From assembly GCA_037447655.1 (NCBI GenBank), contig JBBHKE010001653.1:1-64000 (forward strand): 64,000 nucleotides of DNA, in the 5' to 3' direction. The notes under the pieces were generated by a model. It had not been told where the DNA came from. It did no database searches and saw only the letters and a program-made list of their open reading frames with translations. Origin of the DNA: Zygnema cylindricum. Lineage: Eukaryota > Streptophyta > Zygnematophyceae > Zygnematales > Zygnemataceae. Of this stretch, positions 10,488 to 20,795 are shown in pieces; position 1 is the first letter of the stretch; the number at the start of each line of letters is the position of its first letter. The position numbers were made by a program, and so were the translations under genes.

Positions 10488-11459
10488 TCAGTCGAAGATC
10501 TGCAAGTTTGACACAATCTGCCATATAGTGTCCCGATTTCTTGCAGAAGTGACATAATCCTCCTCCAAAAGTTCCTCTCCCGTGTCTATCAAGTGTGCCA
10601 CCTCCTTTTCCTCTTCCTCCAAAGTTTCGATAGGGATCTTTCTCTCTCTCCTCACCACGCTTATGCTAATCAACTCTATCAGACAATGCTTGAACACTTG
10701 GACTCCCTCTCTTAAATCATTCCCACTGTGTCATCCCAGTTCCAGCTGCTATCTCCTATATCTTGCAACCGGTTAATGATATTCTCATACTCTTCAAGTA
10801 GTGTCATCATTAATTTGTTCACTCTTTGTCACTCAGACCATGAGTTACCTACACTCTCTAGCTCTCCAAATAACGCTCCTAAATCATTGCAATATTTATT
10901 CATGCATCCTCCTTTATAACTATAAGTTGCAATTTTATTTTCTGCTAACTGTTGATGCTGCAATGATCCACTCTTATATTTGTTAACTAGTGATATCCAA
11001 ATCTGAGATGAAGATTTGGCATGCATAAGGGGAATGGCAATGCCCCTTGTCACACTTTTAAGAATTAAGAGCTTAGCAACCTTGTCTTTGTAGTTCCACT
11101 TTTCATACTCTGATCTTTCAGTCTGAACCCTTCTCGCCGTTGTTGGTTGTGCTCCTGCCGGTATTGCTTTCGGCAATGGTGTCACTTGATTTGCAACTCC
11201 TCCTTTTAATCCATCCATGACAATCTCCTCTCCTTCCTCATCTTCATCCTCGGTGATGGTGGCAGTTGTTCTACTAACTATTGAGGCGGAGGTGCCAGAA
11301 AAACGTGTCCTTTCGAACCCACGTGGAGGTGGGCATCGAATTTGTCCAGACACTATGCCCCATAGATGCTTCTCCAATAGATCTCCCTCCATCATCATTT
11401 CCCAATACAAATAGTCTGATCCATCAAATATGGGCACCCTAGAGGGTGGGCCCATAACC
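10488..11459 (-). pseudogene. Copia-3 gag
   Basis: Starts after the primer site with PSRVPIFDGSDYLYWE and runs 208 codons open (11455-10829). After a frame break it carries one CCHC zinc knuckle (CHFCKKSGHYMADC, near 10510-10560). The ATG that would start the protein in the LTR end (as in Copia-2) is followed after three codons by an in-frame TAA. Gag coats and packages the retrotransposon RNA in cytoplasmic particles. Confidence 0.8.
11444..11459 (-). other. Copia-3 primer-binding site (half initiator tRNA-Met)
   Basis: Minus strand reads GGTTATGGGCCCACCC right after the LTR end ...AATTTCA. Fifteen bases complement the anticodon arm of plant initiator tRNA-Met. Confidence 0.75.
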
Positions 11460-12132
11460 TGAAATTATGTGGTCTCCATTCACCCACAGAAAGTGCAGCC
11501 TATGTAAAGCCTCTTGGATAATATTTTCCCCTTTCAATTTCCCACTAAATCGGTGTTGCCCAGGCACACAAATATCCTTACCAGCCTCACCTTGTGAGGA
11601 GAAGACTCCCATGAGTCAAACACAAAAAGAATTACTGAATTTGCTCCTTTGAGCAGTAAGTTGAAGTTGGTCAATGATGACCTTTATAGTTACAAGCTCT
11701 CTTAGAGAGAAGCACCTAAATATCACTAAGTCTTGGTCTACCTACTCACGACTACCTACTACTAAACCCTAGTCCAATAGGAACACTAAATAGTACAAAA
11801 AGGTACAATGGGCGATGTACTTATTGTACGACCATTGTACGACATGGTCTACAAGGTGACACATGTCAAATCGAGAGCCATGGTTCCTCCTCCCATCTTC
11901 TCCGGTATCAAATAATGTGGCGCCACGTGGCACCGCGTTTCGCTATCTCCGAATGCCGCCAAAATCTCACTTCGCGTGGCGGCTACTATGGCGACCGTTC
12001 GATCAAAACATATTCTACACGGTTCAGATTCGCATACATGCATGAATTGTTCATTTTCGTAAGTCTGGTGTTAATTATTTGTCGCGTTAATGTTTATATA
12101 TATTTGAAGCCCGTCACGCGTATTGTTTCAAC
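11460..12132 (-). repeat. Copia-3 5' LTR
   Basis: About 673 bp; on the minus strand it begins TGTTGAAAC and ends AATTTCA. Its inner half aligns with the Copia-1 and Copia-2 LTRs, including the ACTTACTGCTC leader motif and a CTCTCTAAGAGAGCT inverted repeat. The outer end is set by the TGTTGAAA terminus shared with Copia-2. Confidence 0.6.
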
Positions 12133-12204
12133 AATGCCTTAGTGGATAAGGCTTTTATCTGCGTAGTGGTTCACAAACCCAGGTTGAAATTTGGACCTTG
12201 GTTG
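12133..12204 (+). pseudogene. tRNA-Arg-like sequence (tRNA pseudogene or SINE head)
   Basis: It contains a good A-box-like stretch (TGCCTTAGTGG), a D-arm GCCTT/AAGGC pairing around AGTGGAT as in tRNA-Arg, and a degenerate B box (GGTTGAAATTT, one base short). The acceptor stem pairs poorly (CAAC/GTTG only). The anticodon arm is damaged, so this is not a working tRNA. It may be the tRNA-derived head of a SINE, but I saw no second copy in the window. Confidence 0.35.
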
Positions 12205-12425
12205 TATTTTGGTATAATATCATCTACTTCAAAATCTGCCACTTTCTAAATATGGCGGCAGCCATGGTGTGCCTTTGATCCTCACTCTCTCTCTCTTTAA
12301 AGTATATCTAAAATAGAGAAGTGAACTATTAATTACCTCTTTTCAACAGTTCAAGGTCTAGCTTGAGTAGTAAGGTAGAAGGTATTCAATTGAAATAACA
12401 AATATATTTAATAGGCATAACAAGA

Positions 12426-13935
12426 GGAGGTAGATGCAGCATGGGCAAAGACTTTCCTTGCCGATGGCTTGCCGTTCCGACTATGGAACAACCTATGTTT
12501 TAACGCAACGGTGAAGAAGACCAAGGAGATAGGTTCGTCTTACAAGTTACCTCACCAGAATACCATGAGAAATTGTCGTCTTCTGTCTGAGACCAAAACA
12601 ATGGTCACTCAAGATTTAGCAAGCTACGTGGAGACCATGAAAGTTACCAATGCCGCCATCACATCACACAGTTGGACAACCGTTGATGGGATGCTCCTCT
12701 TGAACATTCTAACTGTCAACCCAAAATGTGTCATATTTCTCACGGTGGAAGTCAATAGAGGGCAAATCAAGGATGCTAAATATGTTCCTTACGTGTTAGA
12801 GAAGGGAGTTCTCGCTGCAGGGGTCGAGCATCTGGTGTAAGTTATGACGGATTATGCTCTTGTAGACAAGGTTATCGCCTGGTTTCTCGTGGGTAATTAT
12901 CCATCCATCACGTGGATACCATGTTCTATCCACTTATTAGACCTAATGTTGGAGGAATAGGGCAAGTGTTATTTATTTCAACAGCTGTCTGAGAGGCAAA
13001 TGAGGTGTTTAGATTCATCATGAATCATCACATGAGTGCTGTCATGTTCCAAAAAATTCATGGACTTAGGCTTTTGAAACCTGGAGAGACCAGGTTTATG
13101 ACAAATTTTATCATGCTATAGAGGTTTTTATAGGTGAAGGATAACTTAGAAATCTTAATGTTTGATGATGGTTATAAGTAGTGGTTATGCGAGTCTACAC
13201 ACAAGTTAGAGGGTGCAATGATTAAAGGCATCATCATGAGTCTGTAATTTTGGACAAGAGTGACTGAGGCTGTGATAGTTACATAACCTGTGGTGCGGCT
13301 GATGAGAAAGTGTGACAAAGGGAGCCCAAATGTGGGGAAGGTTAATTATGGTTTTTACACTATTACGCAGTTCTTGCTGAAGTTATCCACCAATGGAGGC
13401 CATATATGTTGTCCGCTTTGTACTCGACCCTGAGTACCAAAGTGCTTCCAATGGGCAGCATTCACATGTGAAAGTAATGGAAGGTTTTCAAATAATGCTT
13501 GATAAGATGTTACCAAATATGGAGGACCAAGCTGAGGCCCACATTGAGTAGTCTAAGTGTAGAGGTTTTGAGGGTGTATTTCGGAGGGAGGTGAAACGAC
13601 TTTTTCTAGGAAGATGTCAAGATAGAAGTGGTGGTAGCATTTGGGGATGTCACCCCGATCTAGCAAAAGGTAGCAAATACGATCTTTGCCAAGTGCACAG
13701 TTGCCAGCTCATGTGAGAGGAATTTGGTCGACCTATGACCATATTCACTCTAAGAAAAGGAACAGGTTGACGGCTAAAAGAGCCAATGATTTGGTTTGGG
13801 TCTTTAACCATCTTAGATTTTTATAAAACATAAGGGATGTTAGTTATGAAGAGGAAATGGTAGCATGGGAGGAAGAGGAAGGGGAGGTAGGAGAAGAGGA
13901 GTTTGATGAATACATGTTTGACATAGATTTGGATT
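12426..13935 (+). pseudogene. hAT-superfamily transposase (DUF659 type), decayed
   Basis: The reading frame opens with WAKTFLADGLPF, a typical hAT transposase entry motif. It continues 123 clean codons through the DUF659 region (SYKLPHQNTMRNCRLL, then SHSWTTVDGMLLLNILTV), where the usual catalytic Asp position before GWT has become His. After many stops come PCSIHLLDLML (the CxxH stretch) and, at about 13704-13820, the C-terminal dimerisation motif. There, SCERN continues into WSTYDHIHSKKRN only after a one-base insertion. An acidic tail follows. hAT transposases cut and paste DNA at 8-bp duplications. No TIRs for this copy could be identified. Confidence 0.8.
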
Positions 13936-13949
13936 AAAGAGACATAAGG

Positions 13950-13953
<4 letters not shown>

Positions 13954-14006
<53 letters not shown>
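13954..14006. repeat. (AT)n microsatellite
   Basis: About 26 uninterrupted AT dinucleotides directly after the hAT remnant. Confidence 0.95.
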
Positions 14007-14009
<3 letters not shown>

Positions 14010-14159
14010 CGGCCAACAATGACTTGACCTATTTTTAATGTGAAAATTAGACCATATCCCCCATATTAATACAAAGTTTGTTTTTTTTTGCTTCAATGTG
14101 AACTTTGAGTTTTTGCTTGTGGACATGTTTTTTTTATCGTGGACATTTTTAAACATGGC

Positions 14160-14260
14160 CATATTGTACCAACGACAAGGCAGTCTGGTCGTTGGTTCAA
14201 CAACGAGGCAATTTGGTCGATGGTTCAGCGACGACTGGTCGCTGGTTCAGCGCAAGGTTG
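14160..14260. repeat. Short imperfect repeats of GGTCGNTGGTTCAGCGA type
   Basis: Three to four degenerate copies of a roughly 28-bp motif (TGGTCG-TGGTTCA-CGACGA). 14007-14337 otherwise holds nothing recognisable. Confidence 0.5.
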
Positions 14261-14337
14261 CCTTGCCGCTCGTTTTTGCATGTTTTTGTTTTTTACGGTA
14301 TTGCATATTTGAATAATTAAATTTGAAAAGTCAAAAT

Positions 14338-14835
14338 TGAGAGATTATAAACCAAATAAAACACACACACACAACAATGGTGTTCCTCCAAAAAACATTC
14401 AATATATTAAGCACAATGCAAATACAACTTCTTTTCTTCTTTCTTTTTACTTCTGATCTTTCTACGCCTCCTTAACAAGCTACACCTCCAAAAGATAATG
14501 CTACCATAAAGTCTCAACCAATATATATAGGTACACGACTAGATACGTGTAAGAGTCAACGCGGTGAAATGAACGACCGACAATTTTGAACCGACTTGAA
14601 CAACACGGTACGCGTAACCTTGAATCACGCGGTACGACTTGAATTTCCGTGAACCGAAACTACTAGGAAATTCCCACGTCACTTCTATAGTACAATTCAA
14701 ACATACGTGAAACGAAACAAACATTTCACGTCACTTCAAATATCCAGCGACGAAACTTCTTCGTCGCTGGTCGTCGCTACCTTAGCTACGAGAATGACTC
14801 GTCGCTAACAGAGTTCTCAATACCAAATCCTAACA
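14338..14835 (-). repeat. Copia-4 3' LTR
   Basis: 498 bp, TG...CA ends (minus-strand start TGTTAGGATT, end CTCTCA). Contains CGTCGCTGG/CCAGCGACG inverted repeats near its outer end. Confidence 0.9.
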
Positions 14836-14846
14836 TTCCCCCTCTT
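14836..14846 (-). other. Copia-4 polypurine tract
   Basis: Minus strand AAGAGGGGGAA directly before the 3' LTR TG. Confidence 0.8.
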
Positions 14847-14884
14847 ACTGAGATACTCAAAGCCCCCTCTTACTCAATGCCAAC

Positions 14885-15657
14885 TTATTTCTTTCCCATT
14901 TCATCGACTTCATTTAATGCTGCTTTGGTTAACATATCAGCAGCCTGTTCTTCTGTAGGAACAAACGAAAATTCAACTTCTTTTTCCGCAACCAAATCTC
15001 GAACAAAATGCCACTGAATTTTAATGTGTTTAGTGCGCTTATGCAAAATAGGATTTTTACTAAGTGCAATGGAAGACATATTATCACTTAATATTTGCAT
15101 GCATTCTTTTTCCACTCCAACCTCCGATAGAAATTCTTTAATCCACACAGCATTCTTCGCAGCATGACACGCAGCCATATACTCCGCCTCCGTTGATGAA
15201 AGTGCCACAGTAGGCTGCAAACGGGAATTCCATGAGATCGCTCCTCCTGCAAGTAAAAACACATATCCTGACGTAGACTTTCCTGTATCATGGTCTCCTC
15301 CATAGTCGGCATCACAATATCCATAACAACTCAAGCCCTTACCCTTCCTATAAACAATTCCAAGACTAAGTGTTCCAGCCAAATATCTAAAGATTCTCTT
15401 CACTGCCTCCCAATGTATTTTTTTCGGATTGCTACAATACCGACTTACCACGCTCACGGAGGCACTAATGTCTGGCCTAGTACCGACACTCAAATACATT
15501 AAGCTTCCAACCGCCTCCTTATACGGGGCATCAACGTCGGGACTTTTAACGGATCAAGGGGAGTTCCAAGTGGCTTACAATCTAAAAACCCAAATCTTTC
15601 AAGTACCTCTTTTGCATATTGTTCCTGGCTTAACTTAATATCTCCATTCCTCCTTCT
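14885..15657 (-). pseudogene. Copia-4 RNase H and end of RT
   Basis: 204 clean codons (15499-14885) of copia RNase H: YLSVGTRPDISASVSVVSRYC, YCDADYGGDHDTGKSTSGYV, SSTEAEYMAACHA, RTKHIKIQWHF, ADMLTK. Upstream, about 17 bases present in Copia-5 are missing near 15555, shifting the frame against the reverse transcriptase. An in-frame TAG at 15658-15660 stands where Copia-5 has Gln. Confidence 0.85.
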
Positions 15658-17328
15658 CTAAATCTGAACTCCCACAATGTATTGTGCATCTCCTAAGTCT
15701 CTGATTTTAAAATACTTCCAAAATTCAATCTTTAATTCTCCAAGTAAATCCAAGTTTTGAGAGATAGAAATGAAATCATTTGCGTAAACACTGAAAATTA
15801 CCATGTCCCTACCTTCTCCCCGAATATACACTCCACAATCTGCAGTAAGCCTCCTAAATCCCAAAATTAGTAAGACCTTGTGAAGCTTATGGTTCCATGT
15901 TCTAGGTGCCTGCTTCAAACCATAGAAAGCTTTCCACAACCTCCATACTTTTCCATTCTTTCCAGGAACTCCTTTTGGGATTTTCATATACACCTCCTCT
16001 TCTAATTCTCCATTTAAGAAAGTTGTCTCTACATCCATCTGTTGGATATACATTCCTTCCGCCGCCGCCATTGCAATAATTGCTCGCAAAGAATCAAACT
16101 TAACCACAGGAGCAAAAGTCTCAGAATAATCAATACCCTCCTTCTGCTAAAAGCCTTTACATACTAACCGCGCCTTATGCTTAAGAATTTCTCCCGAAGC
16201 TCACGTCTTTGTCTTAAAAACCCACTTTGAGTCAATCGCCTTCTTACCAACTGGTAAATCTACCTCTTCAAAACATCCATTCGATTTTACAAAATTAAAT
16301 TCTTTGATAAACGCCGGTTTCCACTTCTCCTCCCATTCGTCCGAGTCTCGAGCCTCTTGGTATGATTGAGGATCCGCCGGACGATTTTCTGTAATTGCCT
16401 TTCATAAGAGAAAGGATTCCGCCCTTCCTTCTCTAATTTCGGAAATTGCCCTCTGGTAGCGGGTTTGCTTTTTATATGACTGTTCAGGTGAAAATCGTTC
16501 CGGTGCCTTCCCTTTGGTGGATCTTTTACTTCTCCGTACGTCATCTGCAAATTCTTTATCCGAATCACTGTGCTCAATCTTGTCATCATCCTCCTTCTCT
16601 AGGGGTGTCTCTTCTGATGTCACGTTGTCAATGCCTGTGGATGATTCTCTGGTGACCTTGTCTCCTTGTGATTTGGTGCCGCTAAGCTTAGGTGTCAAAA
16701 TTTTCTCTAAAGGTTTCTCTACAAATCGCACCTTTTACTTCGTCCCTACCTTTGACAAAACTTCGTCCTCTTCCTCCTCCTCTCCAGTGAACTTCTCATA
16801 ATGACTTTCCTCCTCATAATCTTGAGCTCGTTTGGACTCATTAGCTCCCTTCACTATCCATTCCAAGTTCTCATTAAACTCCACATTTTTAGACTCTTTA
16901 ACCCTTCTAGTGACTGGGTTGTAAATCCTATACTGCATTGAGTTCTCACTATATCCCACAAAATATCCTTCCCATGACCGGGCAGCAAACTTTCCCTCCC
17001 GATTTCTTTCCTCTATGTATCCCATAGCCTCACATCCCCAAATCCTTAAGTGTTTTACCGTAGGTGTTTGTCCACTCCAAAGTTCCTCCGATGTTTTGTT
17101 GCCCAAAGCGGAGTTTATTCTCCTGTTGGTAATATGGTTAGCTGCCCTGATTGCTTCTCCCCAAAAACGATGCGTGAGTTTCATCGTATGGAGCATGGCG
17201 CGTACCATCTCTTGTAATGTCCGATTGTTCCTCTCTGCAATTCCATTTGATTGTGGGGAATAAGGAGCGGTGAACTGCTGCTTAATCCCCGTCTCTTTAC
17301 AGTAATCGGCGAAAGCAAGAAATTCACC
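15658..17328 (-). pseudogene. Copia-4 integrase C-terminus and reverse transcriptase
   Basis: Continues the frame of the upstream ORF past a TGA stop (17326-17328). The second half of the integrase follows (NGIAERNNRTLQEMVRAML, then LRIWGCEAMGYIEERNREGK). Further stops lie at 16732-16734 (Lys position), 16402-16404, one near 16200 (Arg position) and 16147-16149 (Gln position). The reverse transcriptase includes QMDVETTFLNGELEEEVYM and FYGLKQAPRTWN. Its catalytic box reads YAND (15775-15786) where YVDD is expected, so the first catalytic Asp is lost. Confidence 0.85.
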
Positions 17329-19509
17329 TCATCGGTTTGAGCGTACCGCCTTTACCTGCCTCCCACTTTCCCTCTCAACCATAACCACAAAGTCTTTAAA
17401 TGTTTCAAGAGCGTCTGACTTAGCTTTTAAAAGATATACCCATGTCTTTCTGCTGAAATCATCAACTATCACCATAATGTACTTATTTTTTCCAATGGTT
17501 TCTAGATGTGTGTCCCCACAAAGATCTACATGAACTAGATCTAGAGGGGCATTCGCTTTGAATTGAAGATCTTTCACCGGATGAGGATTCCTTTCATGTT
17601 TCCCTTTTGTGCATCCAACACATCCAATGACCATCTCTCCTGTTTCCACATCTAGCCCTCGAACCGCCCCATGATGAATCATCTCCTTAATGTTACTCTC
17701 TGAAGTATGACACATACAATGGTGCCACAACGTGAGGTCATCCTTGTTAACTTCTGTCGAATGAAGATGACCTTCTTCATCTGCCGTCCTATTTTCTGGT
17801 TTCCTCCAAATCAGTCTACTTTGCGTATTTTGAGTCACAGTGCCTACTGCAAATGGCCATGTTTTACTATTCAAAATATTTCTACCTCCTTCCAAGCATG
17901 TGGCTCTTCCTCCTTTCTTTTGAAGCTGTGGAACACTTAAGAGATTAATGCACCCCCTTGGACTATAAATCACATTGTTAAAGCGTACTCGATTGACTCT
18001 AGTTTTCCCTTCCCTATCTTGTGTTAGTAGATCCAACCGTATTGTTCCCACTGTATCGATGACCATCATTGAACCATTAGCCACTATGATGGATTTTGGT
18101 ATAGTGAGTTTTCTAATGTCACTGAATAGTCCTAGATCTGAACACATGTGATGTGTGGCACTTGAATCTATAATCCAACTGTTAAATTTTCCCTTACTCT
18201 CCTTGCCTCGTGTGTGAAATAGAATATCCTCCTTTTCCTGTGATTCCTCGATAAGTGAAACGAAAAATTCTTGATCTTGTCCCATTGGCCCATCCCCAAC
18301 AAAATCCCCTCTACCTGATGAGCTACTTCCACTTCCTCCGCCTCTAAATCGTCCCCCTCCGCGATTGTTTCCCTTGTTTTGATAACAACCGCGACCAGTG
18401 TGTCCCCATTTATGACAAACGTTACACTGTTTACTTTTGTCTGGGCATTCAAAAAAGCCATGCCCAATCTCGTTACAATTGTAACAAGTCATCTGAGAGG
18501 TATCACGTGGATATGAGCCTCTCCCTGGGCCCTGTGACCTGCCTCCTCGTCCACGATGTCCACCTCCTCTCCCCCTAGATCCCCTAAAGTTGTAAGCTCT
18601 TCCGTCATCCTCCTCTTGATGACTCTGGTAGGATGATCCCTTGTTTTCCTCTTTCGGTGTTGCTTTCTCCTTCTCCATACTTTTCAAGTGATTGATAGCG
18701 TATGCCATTGTTTGTTTCTCTCGCCCCTTGATGACCTCCTTTGCTACCGCAAACTTGCTTGGAAGACTCCTCATGAAAACAAACAACCTCTTTTTTTTTG
18801 TAGGGAAGTTATTGAGTGAGTTTAGTTGTTCTATGATGACATTAAACCTTTTGACTCCATCATCAATGGACTCATTCTCCTTCATTCTAAACCCAATATA
18901 CTCCTCAAAGAGATAATTTTCATTTGCCTCAAATCCTTTGTCAAACGCATTTCGCAAAGCGGTACAACAATCAAAAGCCCTATCATGAGTTAGAAGGTGT
19001 TCATGCATAGAACTGGCACAACTTTGTATAAGTGCGGTGGAGGCCGCCATATCTTTCTTGTCCCACTTATGTGCTCCGGCTGGATCCACGGAAGGATACG
19101 GTCGTGTTTCTTCCCCGATAACGATGTCCCAAAGTTTTTTCGGTGTGAATGCTCCTCGAATGTATCTCTTCCAAATTGCATAGTTGGAACCCGTGAAGAC
19201 AATGGTTTTATTAAACACTTTATAATCATCATCCTCGCTCTCCTCCTCTTCCTCATAAAGTTTAGATTTCCCCTTCTTTTTCAATATTTTCTTAGAGTTG
19301 CGTGAGTCTCCACTTACTCCTCCATCTCCATCATCTTCTTGTGTTTTTAAAAACTCTTGAAAGCGTTCAAACGTTCCCTCGTCCATCTTCACATTTTTCT
19401 CCCCCCATTCGTCATACTCATCATATTGTGTCCCTGTAACTCCTCCTCCACTAACTCCCCCACTAGCTCCTCCACTAGGTTCCGCCGGGGATTTCCCTTT
19501 CTCCGCCAT
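17329..19509 (-). CDS. Copia-4 gag-protease-integrase polyprotein, N-terminal 726 codons
   Basis: The longest open frame in the window. From the ATG after the primer site: a Gly-rich start, a gag core near residues 105-260 (WKRYIRGAFTPKKLWDIV; ALRNAFDKGFEANENYLFEEY), and an Arg/Gly-rich segment. Two CCHC zinc knuckles follow near residues 340-375 (CYNCNEIGHGFFEC, CNVCHKWGHTGRGC), then the protease near 444-455. Its active site reads DSSAT instead of DSGAT, so Gly after the catalytic Asp-Ser is lost. The integrase zinc region is near 590-635, and the start of the integrase core (VHVDLCGD, first Asp) is near 657. The frame ends at a TGA that replaces a Gly codon of the conserved NGGEF stretch, so a full polyprotein is not made. 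Gag and pol share one frame with no shift. Confidence 0.85.
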   Translation of the reverse strand: MAEKGKSPAEPSGGASGGVSGGGVTGTQYDEYDEWGEKNVKMDEGTFERFQEFLKTQEDDGDGGVSGDSRNSKKILKKKGKSKLYEEEEESEDDDYKVFNKTIVFTGSNYAIWKRYIRGAFTPKKLWDIVIGEETRPYPSVDPAGAHKWDKKDMAASTALIQSCASSMHEHLLTHDRAFDCCTALRNAFDKGFEANENYLFEEYIGFRMKENESIDDGVKRFNVIIEQLNSLNNFPTKKKRLFVFMRSLPSKFAVAKEVIKGREKQTMAYAINHLKSMEKEKATPKEENKGSSYQSHQEEDDGRAYNFRGSRGRGGGHRGRGGRSQGPGRGSYPRDTSQMTCYNCNEIGHGFFECPDKSKQCNVCHKWGHTGRGCYQNKGNNRGGGRFRGGGSGSSSSGRGDFVGDGPMGQDQEFFVSLIEESQEKEDILFHTRGKESKGKFNSWIIDSSATHHMCSDLGLFSDIRKLTIPKSIIVANGSMMVIDTVGTIRLDLLTQDREGKTRVNRVRFNNVIYSPRGCINLLSVPQLQKKGGRATCLEGGRNILNSKTWPFAVGTVTQNTQSRLIWRKPENRTADEEGHLHSTEVNKDDLTLWHHCMCHTSESNIKEMIHHGAVRGLDVETGEMVIGCVGCTKGKHERNPHPVKDLQFKANAPLDLVHVDLCGDTHLETIGKNKYIMVIVDDFSRKTWVYLLKAKSDALETFKDFVVMVERESGRQVKAVRSNR

Positions 19510-19530
19510 ACCGGCAAGTGTTGCCAGTAA

Positions 19531-19545
19531 CCTGCTGCGATACCA
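19531..19545 (-). other. Copia-4 primer-binding site
   Basis: Minus strand TGGTATCGCAGCAGG, two bases inside the LTR end. It resembles the common TGGTATCAGAGC site complementary to the 3' end of initiator tRNA-Met, with one changed base. Confidence 0.8.
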
Positions 19546-19547
19546 AT

Positions 19548-20089
19548 TGAGAGATTATAAACCAAATAAAACACACACACATGACAATGGTGTTCCTCCC
19601 AAAAACATTCAATTTATTAAGCACAATGCAAATACAACTTCTTTTCTTCTTTCTTTTTACTTCTGAACTTTCTACGCCTCTTTAACAAGCTACACCTCCA
19701 AAAGATAATACTACCATAAAGTCTCAACCAATATATATAGGTACACGACTAGATACGTGTAAGAGTCAACGCGGTGAAATGAACGACCGACAAGTTTGAA
19801 CCAACTTGAACAACACGGTACGCGTAACCTTGAATCACGCGGTACGACTTGAATTTCCGTGAACCAAAACTACTAGGAAATTCCCACGTCACTTCTATAG
19901 TACAATTCAAACATACGTGAAACGAAACAAACATTTCACGTCACTTCAAATATCCAGCGACGAAACTTCTTCGTCGCTGGTACTTCACTTCAAATATCCA
20001 GCGACGAAACTTCTTCGTCGCTGGTCGTCGCTACCTTAGCTACGAGAATGACTCGTCGCTAACAGAGTTCTCTGTACCAAATCCTAACA
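19548..20089 (-). repeat. Copia-4 5' LTR with internal 44-bp duplication
   Basis: 542 bp, 44 longer than the 3' LTR. A segment with the CCAGCGACGAA...CGTCGCTGG hairpin is present twice in tandem at about 19936-20025. Confidence 0.9.
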
Positions 20090-20501
20090 AAAATAAGGTA
20101 CGAATTTTATAAACTTTTCAAAATCGTTTGATGCGCACTGTACGTAGTATTCGTTAGTTTTCTTCGGGCATTTTATGAGCATATGACATTTATGGTGAAC
20201 ACAGACTATTAGCGCCTATACTATATGACACTGTACCCAAAATTAGTCTGAAGTGTGTTAATTAACGTTAATTTTGGCTTTAGGTCTTTGAACTTAAAAA
20301 TAGAATTGATACCACTATTTGTTTTTTTATACTGTTTATAATTTTACACTAATAACAACTCACGATCTGGTATGCTCCGAATATGTTTTATCGAATCAAG
20401 CAACCATCATTCCATAACATTGTTTTCACCGATTGTCGGTTGTACAACCGATACGATTTAAAATCTTGTATATATCCCTTTTTTTGGACGTTAGGAGATA
20501 C

Positions 20502-20577
20502 GCTCGCACGCTTTAAAAGATCAGCTCGCACGCTTTAAATGATCAGCTCGCACGCTTTAAAATATCCGCTCGCACGC
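20502..20577. repeat. 22-bp tandem repeat, GCTCGCACGCTTTAAA units
   Basis: Starts of GCTCGCACGC at 20502, 20524, 20546 and 20568: an exact 22-bp period over 3.5 copies. 20095-20501 holds no recognisable gene. Confidence 0.9.
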
Positions 20578-20596
20578 CTCCAACCTCTGTACTGTA

Positions 20597-20795
20597 CACC
20601 GTGAATCGTTATTAGCCTTATGTACGCTATATCGGCACCCCAAAATTTTGACATTGATACCTTAAATAGGATAGATTACATTATTTAAGACCGTGAACCA
20701 TAATCAGCCACGCCTCCTGGCAATAAATTAAAATGAATGACTCTAATTTTTTCTTTACACTAATAATTTCTATACGTTAATAACGATTCAAGGTG
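20597..20795 (-). mobile_element. TA-flanked MITE, family M1
   Basis: 199 bp with terminal inverted repeats related to CACCGCGAATCGTTATTAG and TA on both sides. It is inverted relative to copies at 32041-32238 and 32794-32993, with which it shares the inner sequence (CCAAAATTTTGACATTGAT-like, and a tract near ATGAATGACTCTAATTTTTTC). Confidence 0.85.

Larger units (their letters stand above)
7239..12132 (-). mobile_element. Copia-3: minus-strand copia element, 3' end missing
   Basis: Reading leftwards: 5' LTR (12132-11460), half-tRNA primer site, gag, protease, integrase, reverse transcriptase and RNase H, stopping at the DMMTKP tail next to the Copia-1 3' LTR. The 3' LTR and polypurine tract are absent. 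The pol is closest to Copia-1 and Copia-2. Confidence 0.85.
14338..20089 (-). mobile_element. Copia-4: complete minus-strand copia element with target duplication
   Basis: LTRs at 14338-14835 and 19548-20089 bound an internal region with primer site, single-frame gag-pol and polypurine tract. The 5-bp duplication AAAAT flanks it at 14333-14337 and 20090-20094. The LTRs differ by a 44-bp tandem duplication in the right one and about a dozen substitutions, so it is the youngest clearly bounded element here. It cannot be autonomous: several in-frame stops, a 17-bp-scale deletion near 15555, and lost catalytic residues. Confidence 0.95.
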
